DNA of 64,000 nucleotides from Lamellibrachia satsuma. Its lineage: Eukaryota > Annelida > Polychaeta > Sabellida > Siboglinidae. Positions 41,801 through 56,800 of this stretch are shown here, one piece after another. Each line of letters starts with the position of its first letter. Position 1 is the stretch's first letter. The stretch lies in NCBI GenBank assembly GCA_033239005.1, contig BSQZ01000025.1, positions 8,603,501 to 8,667,500 on the forward strand, in the 5' to 3' direction. Position numbers and translations under genes: made by a program. The notes below the pieces were generated by a model. It did no database searches. It was not told the DNA's origin and was given only the letters and a program-made list of their open reading frames with translations.

Positions 41801-44800
41801 ATGTAGAAAGATAGCTTGAGTGTGCATGATATATTACTAATTGATGTCTCCATGTAGAAAGATAGCTTGAGTGTGCATGATATATTACTAATTGATGTCT
41901 ACATGTAGAAAGATAGTTTGAGTGTGCATGATATATTACTAATTGATGTCTACAAGTAGAAAGATAGCTTGAGTGTGCATGATATATTACTAATTGATGT
42001 CTCCGAGTAGATAGATAGCTTGAGTGTGCACGATATATTACTAATTGATATCTCCGAGTAGATAGATAGCTTGAGTGTGCATGATATATTACTAATTGAT
42101 ATCTCCGAGTAGATAGATAGCTGGAGAGTGCATGATATATTAATAATTGATGTCTCCATGTAGAAAGATAGCTTGAGTGTGCATGATATATTACTAATTG
42201 ATGTCTACAAGTAGAACGATAGCTTGAGTGTGCATGATATATTACTAATTGATGTCTCTAAGTAGATAGATAGCTTGAGTGTGCATGATATATTACTACT
42301 TGATGTCTACAAGTAGAAAGATAGCTTGAGTGTGCATGATATATTACTACTTGATGTCTACATGTAGAAAGATAGCTTGAGTGTGCATGATATATTACTA
42401 ATTGATGTCTACAAGTAGAAAGATAGCTTGAGTGTGCACAATATATTACTACAGTAGTGCCTCATTATTGTGCGTCCCGTTATCACGCAGTTTCGGATAT
42501 AAGGCGGTCGGTCGTGAAACCCGATTTTATGCCGCCGGGGGAAATGCCTGTCTTTCAGGGGCGTTCGTGTGCGATCACCGCATCAATCTAATTTATAACT
42601 AGCTCTTGGTTTGCCTGTTGTATTCCTCATGTTTGTCAAACCTACATACAATTGTTTTGACAATTCTCAATAAATATTAAGTGAACTATGTCACTCAACA
42701 AGTGGCGACGTGTTGCTTGTTTTGCACTACAAATGCCTAACCCAATGCACTACTGGTGCGCAAAAATACAAATTTGTCATCTGCATATGAAACGGTGAAT
42801 TGGTGTTAAGTGGTGCATCATGAATTTATGCTTCGGTCGCGATTGGTTGACAGACAAATACAATTATTACTTCTACCTATTGTTGTTTTCTATGCTTAAC
42901 CTGCTTTGTTCATGTGTCATATACAGATATACAGAAGAGCAACATGCAAGCATTTTATTCAGTTTAACATTCAACAGGGTGTGGCATTTAAACTAATACA
43001 CGGTGATGTGAGTAGACTCGCTTAATAAGCTCTATGAACTGCGTATTGCCGTATAGACTGCCAGCACACAGTGCCAGCGACTACAACAGTGTTCATGGAC
43101 TTGGTGCAGTGGGCGGCAACCGCTGTTGTTTAGTAGCTCCCTGGTGGCAGATATGGAAACACCTAGCATGCCTCGTTTACGATGCGGTCTGAAATCATGG
43201 GCCCCAACCACCGCGTTATAATGAGGCTTGACTGCACTTTATATCTCCATGTAGTTAGATAGCTTGAGTGTGCACGGTATATTACTACATGATGTCTACA
43301 TGTAGCCAGATAGCTTGAGTGTGCACGATATATTACTACTTGCAAGAGACCCTACCCCTAGTGGCAACTGGAGGAGGCAGAGTCTTCAGGTGCACATCCA
43401 AAGTGATCCTACCAAACAATATATTATTGGAAGAAAAGTAGCAAAAAACACACACTATCAGTTAATAAGTCCTATGAATAATGTTTCTTTTATTTCCTTA
43501 ATGTTTAGTCAAATAATAGATTTATGCATATATAGTTTCATATCCACACCTGTGTTGTCTTCAGGGAGAGTTCTAAGACATTTCTCTCCGCCATTAGAGG
43601 AGCTGGGAAGGTCAGGAAGGAATCATCCGTGAATTGTATCATCTCAAACTCCACAGCTAGAACAAAACATTCAGCTCAATGTTACATTACATCTCAAACT
43701 CCACAGCTAGAACAAAACATTCAGCTCCATATTACATTATTAACACAATATAACATTTACTTGACACTTTTTTGTATTTAAAAATAAATATTAAAATGTT
43801 TATGGTTAAAATAAAAACATAAAAAATTAATGGAATTAGTTAACAGAAGTTGTAAATGTTGGATTCGTACGTGACATAATGAAATAACAATTAAAACATC
43901 ACAATAAATGTCTGTGCTAACCTGTCTCGCAGAGTTCTCCCTCATAGTTGAATGTGCAAACGCAGTGGAACGCTGCATGTTCACTCTGTGTGGCATTCAC
44001 ACACGAGCCACCATGTGCACACGGCTCATCAATGCAGCTCAGTGGCTCAGTGACAGTTGTTACAGTTACATGTGTAGTCATGGCAACGGTTGTTGTATAA
44101 CCCAGGGTAGTGGTTGTTGCCTCAATGTGTTCTGTGGAAATTTTACAACACAATTAATTCATGAATGTTTAATGATAACACATTATATGGAGCTTGAGAC
44201 TGTTCACACAAAGGCAGCTTCTTAATTAATGTTGTAGTTGGCTGAACTTAACAGGATGACAAGGATCAGTAGTGATTTTGCTGTACTTAACAGGATGACA
44301 GGGATCAATACTGATTTGGCTGTACTTAACAGGATGCAGGGATCACTACTGATTTGGCTGTACTTAACAGGATGACAGGGATCAATACTGATTTGGCTGT
44401 ACTTAACAGGATGACAAGGATCAGTACTGATTTGGTTGTACTTAACAGGATGACAGGGATCACTACTGATTTGGCTGTACTTAACAGGATGACAATGACC
44501 AGTACTGATTTGGCTGTACTTAACAGGATGACAGGGATCAATACTGATTTGGCTGTACTTAACAGGATGACAGGGATCAATACTGATTTGGCTGTACTTA
44601 ACAGGATGCCGGGATCAGTACTGATTTGGCTGTACTTAACAGGATGACAATGACCAGTACTGATTTGGCTGTACTTAATAGGATGACAAAGATCAGTACT
44701 GATTTGGCTGTACTTAACAGGATGACAGGGATCAGTACTGATTTGGCTGTACTTAACATGATGACAGGTATCAGTACTGATATGGCTGTACTTAACAGGA

Positions 44801-47800
44801 TGACAAGTATCAGTACTGATTAGGCTGTACTTAACAGGATGACAAGGATCAGTACTGATTTGGCTGTACTTAACAGGATGACAGGGATCAGTACTGATTT
44901 GGCTGTACTTAACAGGATGACAGGGATCAGTACTGATTTGGCTGTACTTAATAGGATGATAGGGATCTGTACTGATTTATATGATGGAAAAGGTTTATAT
45001 AAATATTTATATAAATATCTGGCCAAAAGTAGTCCGGTTGTATATACTATAGCTGTATATACTTTAGCATATGGCTATGCATACTTTTTTAAGTTACGCG
45101 ACCTAACAATTAAATTCTTTTGATGATTTTAACAAAGGTACACGCTATTTATTAAACTGACTGTGCATATTACTTAAACTATTTACATATTACATAAACT
45201 ATTCACATATTACATAAACCATTCACAGTACTTAAATTATTGACATAATACCTAAACTATTCACATACTACTTAAACTATTCACATACTACTTAAACTAT
45301 TCACAAATTATTTAAACTATTCACATAGTATTTAAATTAATCACACACTACAGATTTGAACATCAATAAACTTGATATGCCACGGGCTGAACTTGAAGAG
45401 GGAATATTAACAGGCATGGGCTGAACGAACTTGAAGAGGGAATATTAACAGGCATGGGCTGACTGAACTGGAAGAGGGAGTTTTAACAGGCATGGGCTGA
45501 ATGAACTTGAAGAGGGAGTTTTAACAGGCATGGGCTGAACGAACTTGAAGTGGGAGTTTTGACAGGCATGGGCTGAATGAACTTGAAGAGGGAGTTTTAA
45601 CAGGCATGGGCTGAACGAACTTGAAGAGGGAGTTTTAACAGGCATGGGCTGAATAAACTTGAAGAGGGAGTTTTAACAGGCATGGGCTGAACGAACTTGA
45701 AGAGGGAGTTTTAACAGGAATAGGCTGAATGAACTTGAAGTGATACACACCTGTGATACACACCTGTGATACACACCAGTGATACTCACCAGTGATACAC
45801 ACCAGTGATACACTCCAGTGATACACAGTGCCAAAGAGAAATGACATGTAACAATACCACATCATGCAATCAAAGAAATCAAAAAGCAGTTAAACTTAAA
45901 CAACAGACACAAATTAATGAGAATAAAATAAAGTTCCAAACCTGAAGACCACACCGCCAAAGTGTTTGCTTCTGTTACTGATGCGAAATGCACTGAAGAT
46001 GAAGCCAGTGTGATGAACATTTCTGTTGCTATTGACAACATAGGTGTTGCTAAGGGCAACTGCACTGTCCAACTATCTGTCTGTGATTGTAATACTGGCA
46101 TGCTACTGGTTGGCATTGCTATGGATGATAGCACGCTTGGTATGCTGCTAGTTGGCGTTGCAGTTTCCATGGCAACACTTTGTGCTGTCAAGGATGACTG
46201 TGACTTTGGCCAGTTGACCATCCAGGATGACATGAGCTGAGATGACTGACTGGACATATCCAGTGTTAGGACCGATTCTCCTGTTGACGCAGTCATATGT
46301 GGCATCCACTCAGACGTGTTGTACCGTGGTGTTGCCGTAGGTAACAGAGAGATTGTCATGCTGTGCAGCGTGGTTGCCATGAGTGACAGTGAGGTTGTCA
46401 TGCTGTGCAGTATGGTTGCCATGGGTGACAGTGAGGTTGTCATGCTGTGCAGTATGGTTGGAGTGCCATCAACTGACAGACCTGTAGTCAGAATGTCTGC
46501 AGCACTGCTCCGGCGCAGGGAACTTGTGATCTCAGGAACACCTGAGGAGCCAACCACCGGAGTCTCTATGGCTGAAGTCCCAAGCACCGCAGGGGCAGAG
46601 GGCAAAACAGGGGGGTGGGACAACAATGTCAAAGTAGAACCTGTTGTTGTTATGGTTACTGCTGCCATGGTTTCTGTTGTCATGGTTGCTGCTGCCACGG
46701 TTGCTGCTGCCGTGGATGCTGTTGCAATGGTTGCTGTTGCCACGGTTGTAGTTGCCATGGTTGCTGTTGTCATGGATGCTGTTGCCATGGTTGCTGTTGT
46801 CATGGATGCCGACTGGACAGCTGATTCTGTGGAATCATATATGGTTGCTGAAAAACTTGAAAACAGAACTGACGTAGGTAGGACTGAGTTAGTTGGCAAT
46901 GTTGTCTGAGTTGCCACGACTGGGGTGCTCACTGTGACTGAAGGATGTGACGATGACACTATCACTTCTGTCACCTGGGTGTTCACTGTTTGTGATGGGG
47001 AGATGACATCCCTGACAACTGAACTGACATCTAGGCTTGTTGACACTGCTGCAGTGACTGTGGGCAGTTGCACTGATGTTGATGGAGAGACCGTAACTTC
47101 CATTCCTGTCGATATCACATTTGTTCTTGTGCTTGGTGCTGTAGATAGCACTATTGAAGACATCTCTGTAGATGTTACCATGGTAACACGAGAAACAGCT
47201 ACCATTGTTTCAGCAGAGATCATAGCCGTTGCGATGATGGTGGGTTGTTGCCACGACAACACTGTTGATAAGTGTCCACTGGTGGGAGACGATGTAGGCG
47301 TGTGTAGCATTGTTTCACAGTTGCGTCCAGTTGTCCAAATGGGGCAGTTACAGGTGTAGTTGTCCACCCCGTCCAGACACTGACCACTGTGGAGACACTT
47401 TGGAGCTGGCAGACAGTCATCATAGTTTACCTCACAAACCACACCCCCGTAACCCGAGCGACAGAGACACCTGGTGAAAGACAAACTTATTAATCTCCCA
47501 TGTGAGTGACAAGTTAGATTTTTAAAAGTGCAATAAAAGTAAGAGTTATCTGGAGGCAGATTATAGCTATAAGTCAGCACAACTAGACTTTATTATCCAC
47601 AAAGAACCATACTTGTTCTTCTTTTACAGGTTTCCATTAATGTCCTATATATATATGTACATTAATGTACTATGTGTACATTAATGTACTATGTGTACAT
47701 TAATGTACTGTGTACATTAATGTACTATGTGTATAGCTTAACTACGTCATCTCAAAATAATATTAACATAACATCTGTTGAGAAAGTTGTTATTTTAATT

Positions 47801-50800
47801 CTTGCTACAACATATTTCCACATACTCAAAGCCTGGAGGTCGTTCTTGGAGACAGTGTCCAGCGTGTTGACAGGGACGAGACTGGCACTCATCGATGTCT
47901 GTCTCACACAGCAAACCAGTGACACCTACAGGGACATATTAAGTGCTCATTGACTTGGGTGAATTTATCTTCCATCATCTGTAATGAATAGAAACAAATG
48001 AATTGCAAGTACTGGAGGATTCATTGATGACAGCTCAAGTGTGAAGAGACGCTTGGTAGAGTTAATATTATGACATATATAATTATTGGATGTCCTTTTT
48101 AGAAATAACCTGGTTGTTTTGTCAACAGTCTATGCTCAAAATAATGTATAGCACATAAAATTGTAAATTTCATCCAACTACTAATGCGGCACATAAGTAT
48201 TACATTTAAAATATAGCTTTCTTCAAATTGGATTCAGACTATTTATTAGGAAATATTTAGTAATGATTTAATCTCGGGACCAAAGCAGCAATGACTTCCT
48301 TCGAAGTGAAAATAAGAGCCACCTGATGGGCACGTGCAGTTGAAGCCATTCGGTTGGTCGTTGCAGGTCACATGACCATGTTGATTCAAGCAAGGGTGTG
48401 AGGAGCATTCATCAATATTTATCTCGCACAGAGGTCCAGTGTATCCCTGCAGGCAACTGGTAAAAAGATTATTATTACTGAGCAGAGAGGCCTGTAGTCA
48501 ACCAGTCATACAGAGACATATCTCCCCCTCGTCCTAGAAAGGCCTGTACTCAACCATGCATACAGAGACACATCTCCCCCTCCACCCAGAGAGGCCTGTA
48601 CTCAACCATGCATACAGAGACATATCTCCCCCTCCTCCCAGAGAGGCCTGTACTCAACCATGCATACAGAGACACATCTCCCCCTCCACCCAGAGAGGCC
48701 TGTACTCAACCATGCATAGAGAGACACATCTCCCCCTCCTCCCATAGAGGCTTGTACTCAATCATGCATACAGATACACATCTCCTCCTTCTCCAGATAG
48801 GCCTGTACTCAACCATGCATACAGAGACACATCTCCCCCTCCTCCCATAGAGGCCTGTACTCAACCATGCATACAGAGACATATCTCCCCCTCCTCCCAG
48901 AGAAGCTTGTACTCAACCATGCATACAGAGACACATCTCCCCCTACCCCCAGAGAGGCTTGTATTCAACCATGCATACAGAGACACATCTCCCCCTACCC
49001 CCAGAGAGGCCTGTACTCAACCAGGCATAACAGAGACACATCTCCCCCTCCTCCCAGACAGGCCTGTACTCAACCAAGCATACAGATACATATCTCTCCC
49101 TCCTCCCAGAGAGGCATGTACTCAACCATGCATACAGAGACATATTCCCCCCTCCTCACAGGGAGGCCTGTACTCAACCATGCATACAGAGACACATCTC
49201 CCCCTCCTCCCAGAATGGCCTGTACTCAACAAGGCATACATAGTGTTAATAACCTGAGTGTTAAAAACAAGAAGAGTTTACAGAAGATTGTATGTGTCAG
49301 CTCCAAAATAATCAGAGAGACTCAGAGAGACATCACTCAGTTTTGTGAACAACAGACACTTAGGAAGGCACGTTCTAACTTAGCTAATGACAGTCATGCT
49401 CTTTATCCCATGTTTGACACTCTGCTGTCGGGCCGCCGTTTTAGGTGCCTCTCGTGCAAAATAAACTGTAAGAAGTTATCCTTTACTCCTGCCATCAGTC
49501 TTCTCAACAATGTGAAATGAATGTAGTGTGTGTGCATGTTCTAGATATATTTAGTGGTTACTGTGTGAAATGCACTCCATGCGTTCATGTGATAAATTAT
49601 TGTTCTTCTGACTACGATGACGTGAGCCAGTAATATGCGGTTACCCATGTTATATTTTACAATTTTATATACTGTGCCCGTCCAAACAACGATGTAATTG
49701 CCCTGAATGGGATTAATAAAGGTATATTGTATTGTATTGTATTGTATATAGACACATTTCAACCTCCTCCCAGGGAGGCTTGTACTCAACCAGGCATACA
49801 GAGACACATCTCCCCCTCCCTCCTCCCAGAGAGGCCTGTACTCAACCAGGCATACAGAGACACATCTCCCCCTCCCTCCTCCCAGAGAGGTCTGTACTCA
49901 ACCAGGCATACAGAGACATATCTCCCCCTCCCTCCTCCCTCCTCAACCAGGCATACAGAGACATATCTCCCCCTCCCTCCTCCCAGAGAGGCCTGTACTC
50001 AACCAGGCATACAGATACACATCTCACCCTCCCTCCTCCCAGAGACGTCTGCACTCAACCAGGCATACAGAGACACATCTTCCCCTCCCTCCTCCCAGAG
50101 AGGCCTGTACTCAACCAGGCATACAGAGATATATCTCCCCCTCCCTCCTCCCAGAGAGGCCTGTACTCAACCAGACATACAGAGACACATCTCCCCCTCC
50201 CTCCTCCCAAAGAGGCCTGTACTCAACCAGGCATACAGATACATATCTCCCCTGCCTCCTCCCAGAGAGGCCTGTACTCAACCAGGCATACAGATACACA
50301 TCTCCCCCTCCCTCCTCCCAAAGAGGCCTGTACTCAACCAGGCATACAGATACATATCTCCCCCTGCCTCCTCCCAGAGAGGCCTGTACTCAACCAGGCA
50401 TACAGATACACATCTCCCCCTCCCTCCTCCCAGAGAGGTCTGTACTCAACCAGGCATACAGAGACATATCTCCCCCTCCCTCCTCCCTCCTCAACCAGAC
50501 ATACAGAGACACATATCCCCCTCCCTCCTCCCAAAGAGGCCTGTACTCAACCAGGCATACAGATACACATCTCCCCCTCCCTCCTCCCAAAGAGGCCTGT
50601 ACTCAACCAGGCATACAGATACACATCTCCCCTCCCTCCTCCCAGAGAGGCCTGTACTCAACCAGCCATACATATACACATCTCCCCCTCCTCCCAAAGA
50701 GGCCTGTAATCAACCAGGCATACAGAGACACATCTCCCCCTCCTCCCAGAGAGGCTTGTACTCAACCAAGCATACAGAGACACATCTCCCCCTTCCTCCT

Positions 50801-53800
50801 CTCAGAGAGGCCTGTACTCAACCAGGTGTACAGAGACACATCTCCCCCTCCTCCCAAAGAGGTCTGTACTCAAACCATGCATACAGAGACACATCTCCCT
50901 CTCCTCCCCTTCAAATGACCGATGGTGCAGGTGGCCAAATAGCAACAGTTTCTAATGTAAAAGAATTACTGGCAACCCATTATATGAATCACCATTGTGT
51001 GTGTGTGCGTGTGTGCAAAAAACGCTTTGTAAGATGTAAACATCTGCGAAGGTGCAACCTCCCCATCTGGTTGCTATCCTTTAACACACCCAGACTGTTA
51101 AGACTGGACGTCCCCTGTATTGTGGATCATGAACACACCCAGACTGTTAAGACTGGATGTCCCCTGTATTGTGGATCATGATCACACCCAGACTGTTAAG
51201 ACTGGATGTCCCCTGTATTGTGGATCATGATCACATCCAGACTGTTAAGACTGGATGTCCCCTGTATTGTGGATCATGAACACACCCAGATTGTTAAGAC
51301 TGGATGTCCCTTGTATTGTGGATCATGAACACACCCAGACTGTCAATACTGGATGTCCCCTGTATTGTGGATCATGAACACACCCAGACTGTCAAGATTG
51401 GATGTCCCCTGTATTGTGGAACATGATCACATCCAGACTGTTAAGACTGGATGTCCCCTGTATTGTGGATCATGAACACACCCAGATTGTTAAGACTGGA
51501 TGTCCCCTGTATTGTGGATCATGAACACACCCAGACTGTCAAGACTGGATGTTCCCTGTATTGTGGATCATGAACACACCCAGATTGTTAAGACTGGATG
51601 TCCCCTGTATCATGGATCATGACTAGGTTTTGATGTGTTTCAAGTTCAACAGGGAGTAGGCATTATGACGTTCAGTCAGGGAACATTCATTACCTGCAGG
51701 TGAAATTCAATCCAAGACCATTGTGGCATGTTCCTCCATTGAGACAGAGTCTAGGGTTGCCTCCTTGGCAGATGTCGATGTCACTTTCACAATGTGCTCC
51801 TGTGGAACAGTCATGTTTACAACATCCACTCCCCAAAATGAATTCTATTCACTTACACTATTAATAACATATGTTCGATATAAACTGTGTCTGCTTACAA
51901 GTGTATGTCATTGAGTGTTATAATATTATACCAGATGAATTTACAATATCCAATAAAAAAAAACTATCTCAATATTGTTTATTTTCAAATTCTGTTCTTT
52001 ATAAAAAAAATCACTTTAAATTAACCCACCAACTTCCAAAATAGCACTTGAATAGAAATAAAACATATTTATAAAGCAACATTATAGGTATCGTTAGTGG
52101 AACACATTGACAATTTTGCATAGTATTCTTGTCTGTACCATCAACTGGTTTCCCCAGAGTTTGCTTCAGATTCCATGAATTAACCTTATATGAGGATTGG
52201 TTCAATAGCAGTCATCAGTCAAGTAATGGCCACATATTACAATAAGTTATAGAAACATTCACTTTAAAAAATTGTATAATATGTTTTGTCAAGCAAGAGA
52301 ACGCATTATATGAGGCAGCTGTGCTGAATTTTTGAAGATGCTGGCTAAATATGACAGGCTAAGGTTGCCATTTAGTTATTCTACTGAGTCTTGGACCATT
52401 ACATCGAGCAACTAGCCAAGTTACCCAGCATTGCAAGGGACAAAAAGGCAACCACTGCAACAGCTAATGGCTCCTTGGACTACCCAGTCTAGCTTTGGTA
52501 GCCCAATGCCAATGGTAATGGCTCCTTGGACTACCCAGTCTAGCTTTGGTAGCCCAATGCCAATGGTAATGGCTCCTTGGACTACCCAGTCTAGCTTTGG
52601 TAGCCCAATGCCAATGGTAATGGCTCCTTGCACTACCCAGTCTAGCTTTGGTAGCCCAACACCAATGGTAATCACTCTTTGCACTACTCAGTCTAGCTTT
52701 GGTAGCCCAACGCCAATGGTAATGACTCCTTGCACTACCCAGTCTAGCTTTGGTAGCCCAACGCCAATGGTAATGACTCTTTGCACTACCCAGTCTAGCT
52801 TTGGTAGCCCAACGCCAATGGTAATGACTCCTTGCACTACCCAGTCTAGCTTTGGTAGCCCAACGCCAATGGTAATGACTCTTTGCACTACTCAGTCTAG
52901 CTTTGGTAGCCCAACGCCAATGGTAATGACTCCTTGCACTACCCAGTCTAGCTTTGGTAGCCCAACGCCAATGGTAATGACTCCTTGCACTACCCAGTCT
53001 AGCTTTGGTAGCCCAACGCCAATGGTAATGACTCCTTGCACTACTCAGTCTAGCTTTGGTTGCCCAACACTAATGGTAATGACACCTTCATGCCATAAAA
53101 AAACTGGCTGTTTCACAAAGGCTTCAGTGGACGTTTGACATAAATCATGCAACAATGGCAGAAACACGCATAGCGATGCTAATAATTATAAGTAACAGTT
53201 GTTCTGAGTTACATATTTTATGTCTACCGTCATTGGTTCTATGGATGTAATACCCCACTCCCGGGAAAATTTCTAATATTTTTTAATGCATGAACTATCA
53301 TGGACCCCCCGGGCAAGCAAATTTCAGCCCCATACAGGCAGAACTGAGAGATAGGAGGAAACAGACAGAGAGACAGACTACAATATGCAGAGTCACAAAC
53401 TACTTTATGTTAAAAAAGTGAAACTAAGAAAACAGCATAATGCGGTGGTCGGGGTCCACAATTTTGGACCGCGCTGTACGCGAGACGCGTTAGGTGTTCC
53501 CATATCTGCCACCAGGGAGCTACTAAGCAACAGCGATCGCCACTCACTGCACCAAGTCTAAGACTGCTGACTTGCTGTCAAAGCCACTGATTGCAGCAGT
53601 CTTTTATGCAGTTTATAGAGCTTATTAAACTAGTCAACAACATGCATTCTTATATAATGTCACACACTGTTGAATCTTGAACCGAATAAAATACATGTAT
53701 GTATACCATTATGAAATAGATCTGCTATGATGATGATGTACTGGAACAATAAGCCTACGAATCGAAAATAATAACTTTGATCTGAGCAGCCGAAAATGTA

Positions 53801-56800
53801 TATGATTTGACACATTTAGTATATAACATGGTTAAACAAAGAAAATGACAATAAGTAGAATTAATAATTGTTTCACTTCGTCTTTCAACCGATTTCGACT
53901 GAAGCATAAATTTATGATGAACCACCTAACATTGATTCATCGTTTCATAAGCTGAATTCGTATTTTCATGCACCGGTAGTGCCCTGGGTTAGGCATTTGG
54001 CATATTGGTTTCACATCGTGAAAACGATTAGATTTACGATGCAATGGAAGCATGCCATTTCACCCCAGTGTTAAATTGGTATTGCATACTAAATTGCATT
54101 TAAGACTGTTTATCTGATTCTTACGCAAAATGTATCTGAGAATCTTGATTGCAATTTACAAACCACTGAAAGAAGCGAAGGCAGCGACAGCGACCGATGT
54201 CGGTGGCAAACAACACATTGACACTTGTTCAACTAATGTTTCTTGAGAATTGTCAAAGCAATTCTAAGTAGGTTTAAGCAGGCTAATTTGGCATTTTCCC
54301 CTAGCGGCAGAAAATCAGTGTCCACAACCGACTGTCTAATATCTGAATCTGTGTAATAACGGGGCACGCAATAACAAGGTGCAACTGTTGGCAGTTTGAA
54401 ACATAACATGTGTCAAAGGCTTTAAACACTGGCTGGCATAGGTCTCAAGACAAAAAGATATGACGACACTTTACAGACGACTTGCAAAAAATTAACAATT
54501 TGTTTCTAAAAGAAATGACGGCACCTGTGAAGCCTTCTGGACACTGGCACAGGTAGCCATCGACGACATCCTCACAGGCGACACCTAGTGGGCAGGGTGA
54601 CGACTGACATTCATTGATGTTGATGGAGCAATGGACCCCAGTCCATCCCGGGTGGCAGCTACAGGTGTAGGAGTTGACATCCTGGGAACAACTGTGGGAG
54701 AGACACGTCATCAAGGTGCACTGTGGGAGAGACACGTCATCAAGGTGCACTGTGGGAGAGACACGTCATCAAGGTGCACTGTGGGAGAGACACGTCATCA
54801 AGGTGCACTGTGGGAGAGACACGTCATCAAGGTGCACTGTGGGAGAGACACGTCATCAAGGTGCACTGTGGGAGAGACACGTCATCAAGGTGCACTGTGA
54901 GAGAGACATGTCATCAAGGTGCACTGTGTAGAACAGTGTAAACAGTAGCTGTGAGAGAGACATGTCATCAAGGTGCACTGTGCAGAACAGTGTAAACAAT
55001 AGCTGTGGGAGAGACATGTCATCAAGGTGCACAGTGTAGAACAGTGTAAACAATAGCTGTGGGAGAGACATGTCATCAAGGTGCACAGTGTAGAACAGTG
55101 TAAACAATAGCTGTGGGAGAGACATGTCATCAAGGTGCACTGTGCAGAACAGTGTAAACAATAGCTGTGAGAGAGACATGTCATCAAGGTGCACAGTGTA
55201 GAACAGTGTAAACAATAGCTGTGAGAGAGACATGTCATCAAGGTGCACAGTGTAGAACAGTGTAAACAATAGCTGTGAGAGAGACATGTCATCAAGGTGC
55301 ACAGTGTAGAACAGTGTAAACAATAGCTGTGAGAGAGACATGTCATCAAGGTGCACTGTGTAGGACAGCGTAGGCAGTAGCTGTGGGAGAGACATGTCAT
55401 CAAGGTGCACAGTGTAGAACAGTGTAAACAATAGCTGTGAGAGAGACATGTCATCAAGGTGCACAGTGTAGAACAGTGTAAACAATAGCTGTGAGAGAGA
55501 CATGTCATCAAGGTGCACCGTGTAGAACAGTGTAAACAATAGCTGTGAGAGAGACATGTCATCAAGGTGCACTGTGGGAGAGACATGTCATCAAGGTGCA
55601 CTGTGTAGAACAGTGTAAACAATAGCTGTGGGAGAGACATGTCATCAAGGTGCACCGTGTAGGACAGCGTAGGCAGTAGCTGTGGGAGAGACACATCATC
55701 AAGGTGCACTGTGGGAGAGACACGTCATCAAGGTGCACTGTGTAGAACAGTGTAAACAGTAGCTGTGGGAGAGACATGTCATCAAGGTGCACTGTGGGAG
55801 AGACACGTCATCAAGGTGCACTGTGTAGGACAGCGTAGGGAGTAGCTGTGGGAGAGACACATCATCAAGGTTCACTGTGTAGAACAGTGTAAACAGTAGC
55901 TGTGGGAGAGACACATCATCAAGGTGCACTGTGGGAGAGACACGTCATCAAGTTGCACCGTGTAGGACAGCGTAGGCAGTAGCTGTGGGAGAGACACATC
56001 ATCAAGGTGCACTGTGGGAGAGACGTCATCAAGGTGCACTGTGTAGGACAGCGTAGGCAGTAGCTGTGGGAGGGACACGTCATCAATTTGCACCGTGTAG
56101 GACAGCGTAGGCAGTAGCTGTTGGAGAGACACGTCATCAAGGTGCACTGTGGGAGAGACACGTCATCAAAGTGCACTGTGTAGAACAGTGTAAACAGTAG
56201 CTGTGGGAGAGACATGTCATCAAGGTGCACTGTGGGAGAGACACGTCATCAAGGTGCACTGTGGGAGAGACACGTCATCAAGGTGCACTGTGCAGAACAG
56301 TGTAAACAATAGCTGTGAGAGAGACATGTCATCAAGGTGCACAGTGTAGAACAGTGTAAACAATAGCTGTGAGAGAGACATGTCATCAAGGTGCACAGTG
56401 TAGAACAGCGTAGGCAGTAGCTGTGAGAGAGACAAGTCATCAAGGTGCACTGTGGGAGAGACACGTCATCAAGGTGCACTGTGCAGAACAGTGTAAACAA
56501 TAGCTGTGAGAGAGACATGTCATCAAGGTGCACAGTGTAGAACAGTGTAAACAATAGCTGTGAGAGAGACATGTCATCAAGGTGCACTGTGTAGAACAGT
56601 GTAAACAATACCTGTGAGAGAGACAAGTCATAAAGGTGCACAGTGTAGAACAGTGTAAACAATAGCTGTGAGAGAGACATGTCATCAAGGTGCACAGTGT
56701 AGAACAGTGTAAACAATAGCTGTGAGAGAGACATGTCATCAAGGTGCACAGTGTAGAACAGCGTAGGGAGTAGCTGTGAGAGAGACATGTCATCAAGGTG

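Noticed and set aside
52431..53138. 235-codon plus-strand frame with 17-residue repeats
   Set aside because: 51-bp minisatellite in an intron, with no other coding support.
54681..54682. Alternative acceptor TTCCCAG for exon 4
   Set aside because: It would put exon 4 in a phase incompatible with exon 3 and drop the third cysteine of EGF5, while the array-derived CTCTCCCACAG restores a perfect EGF.
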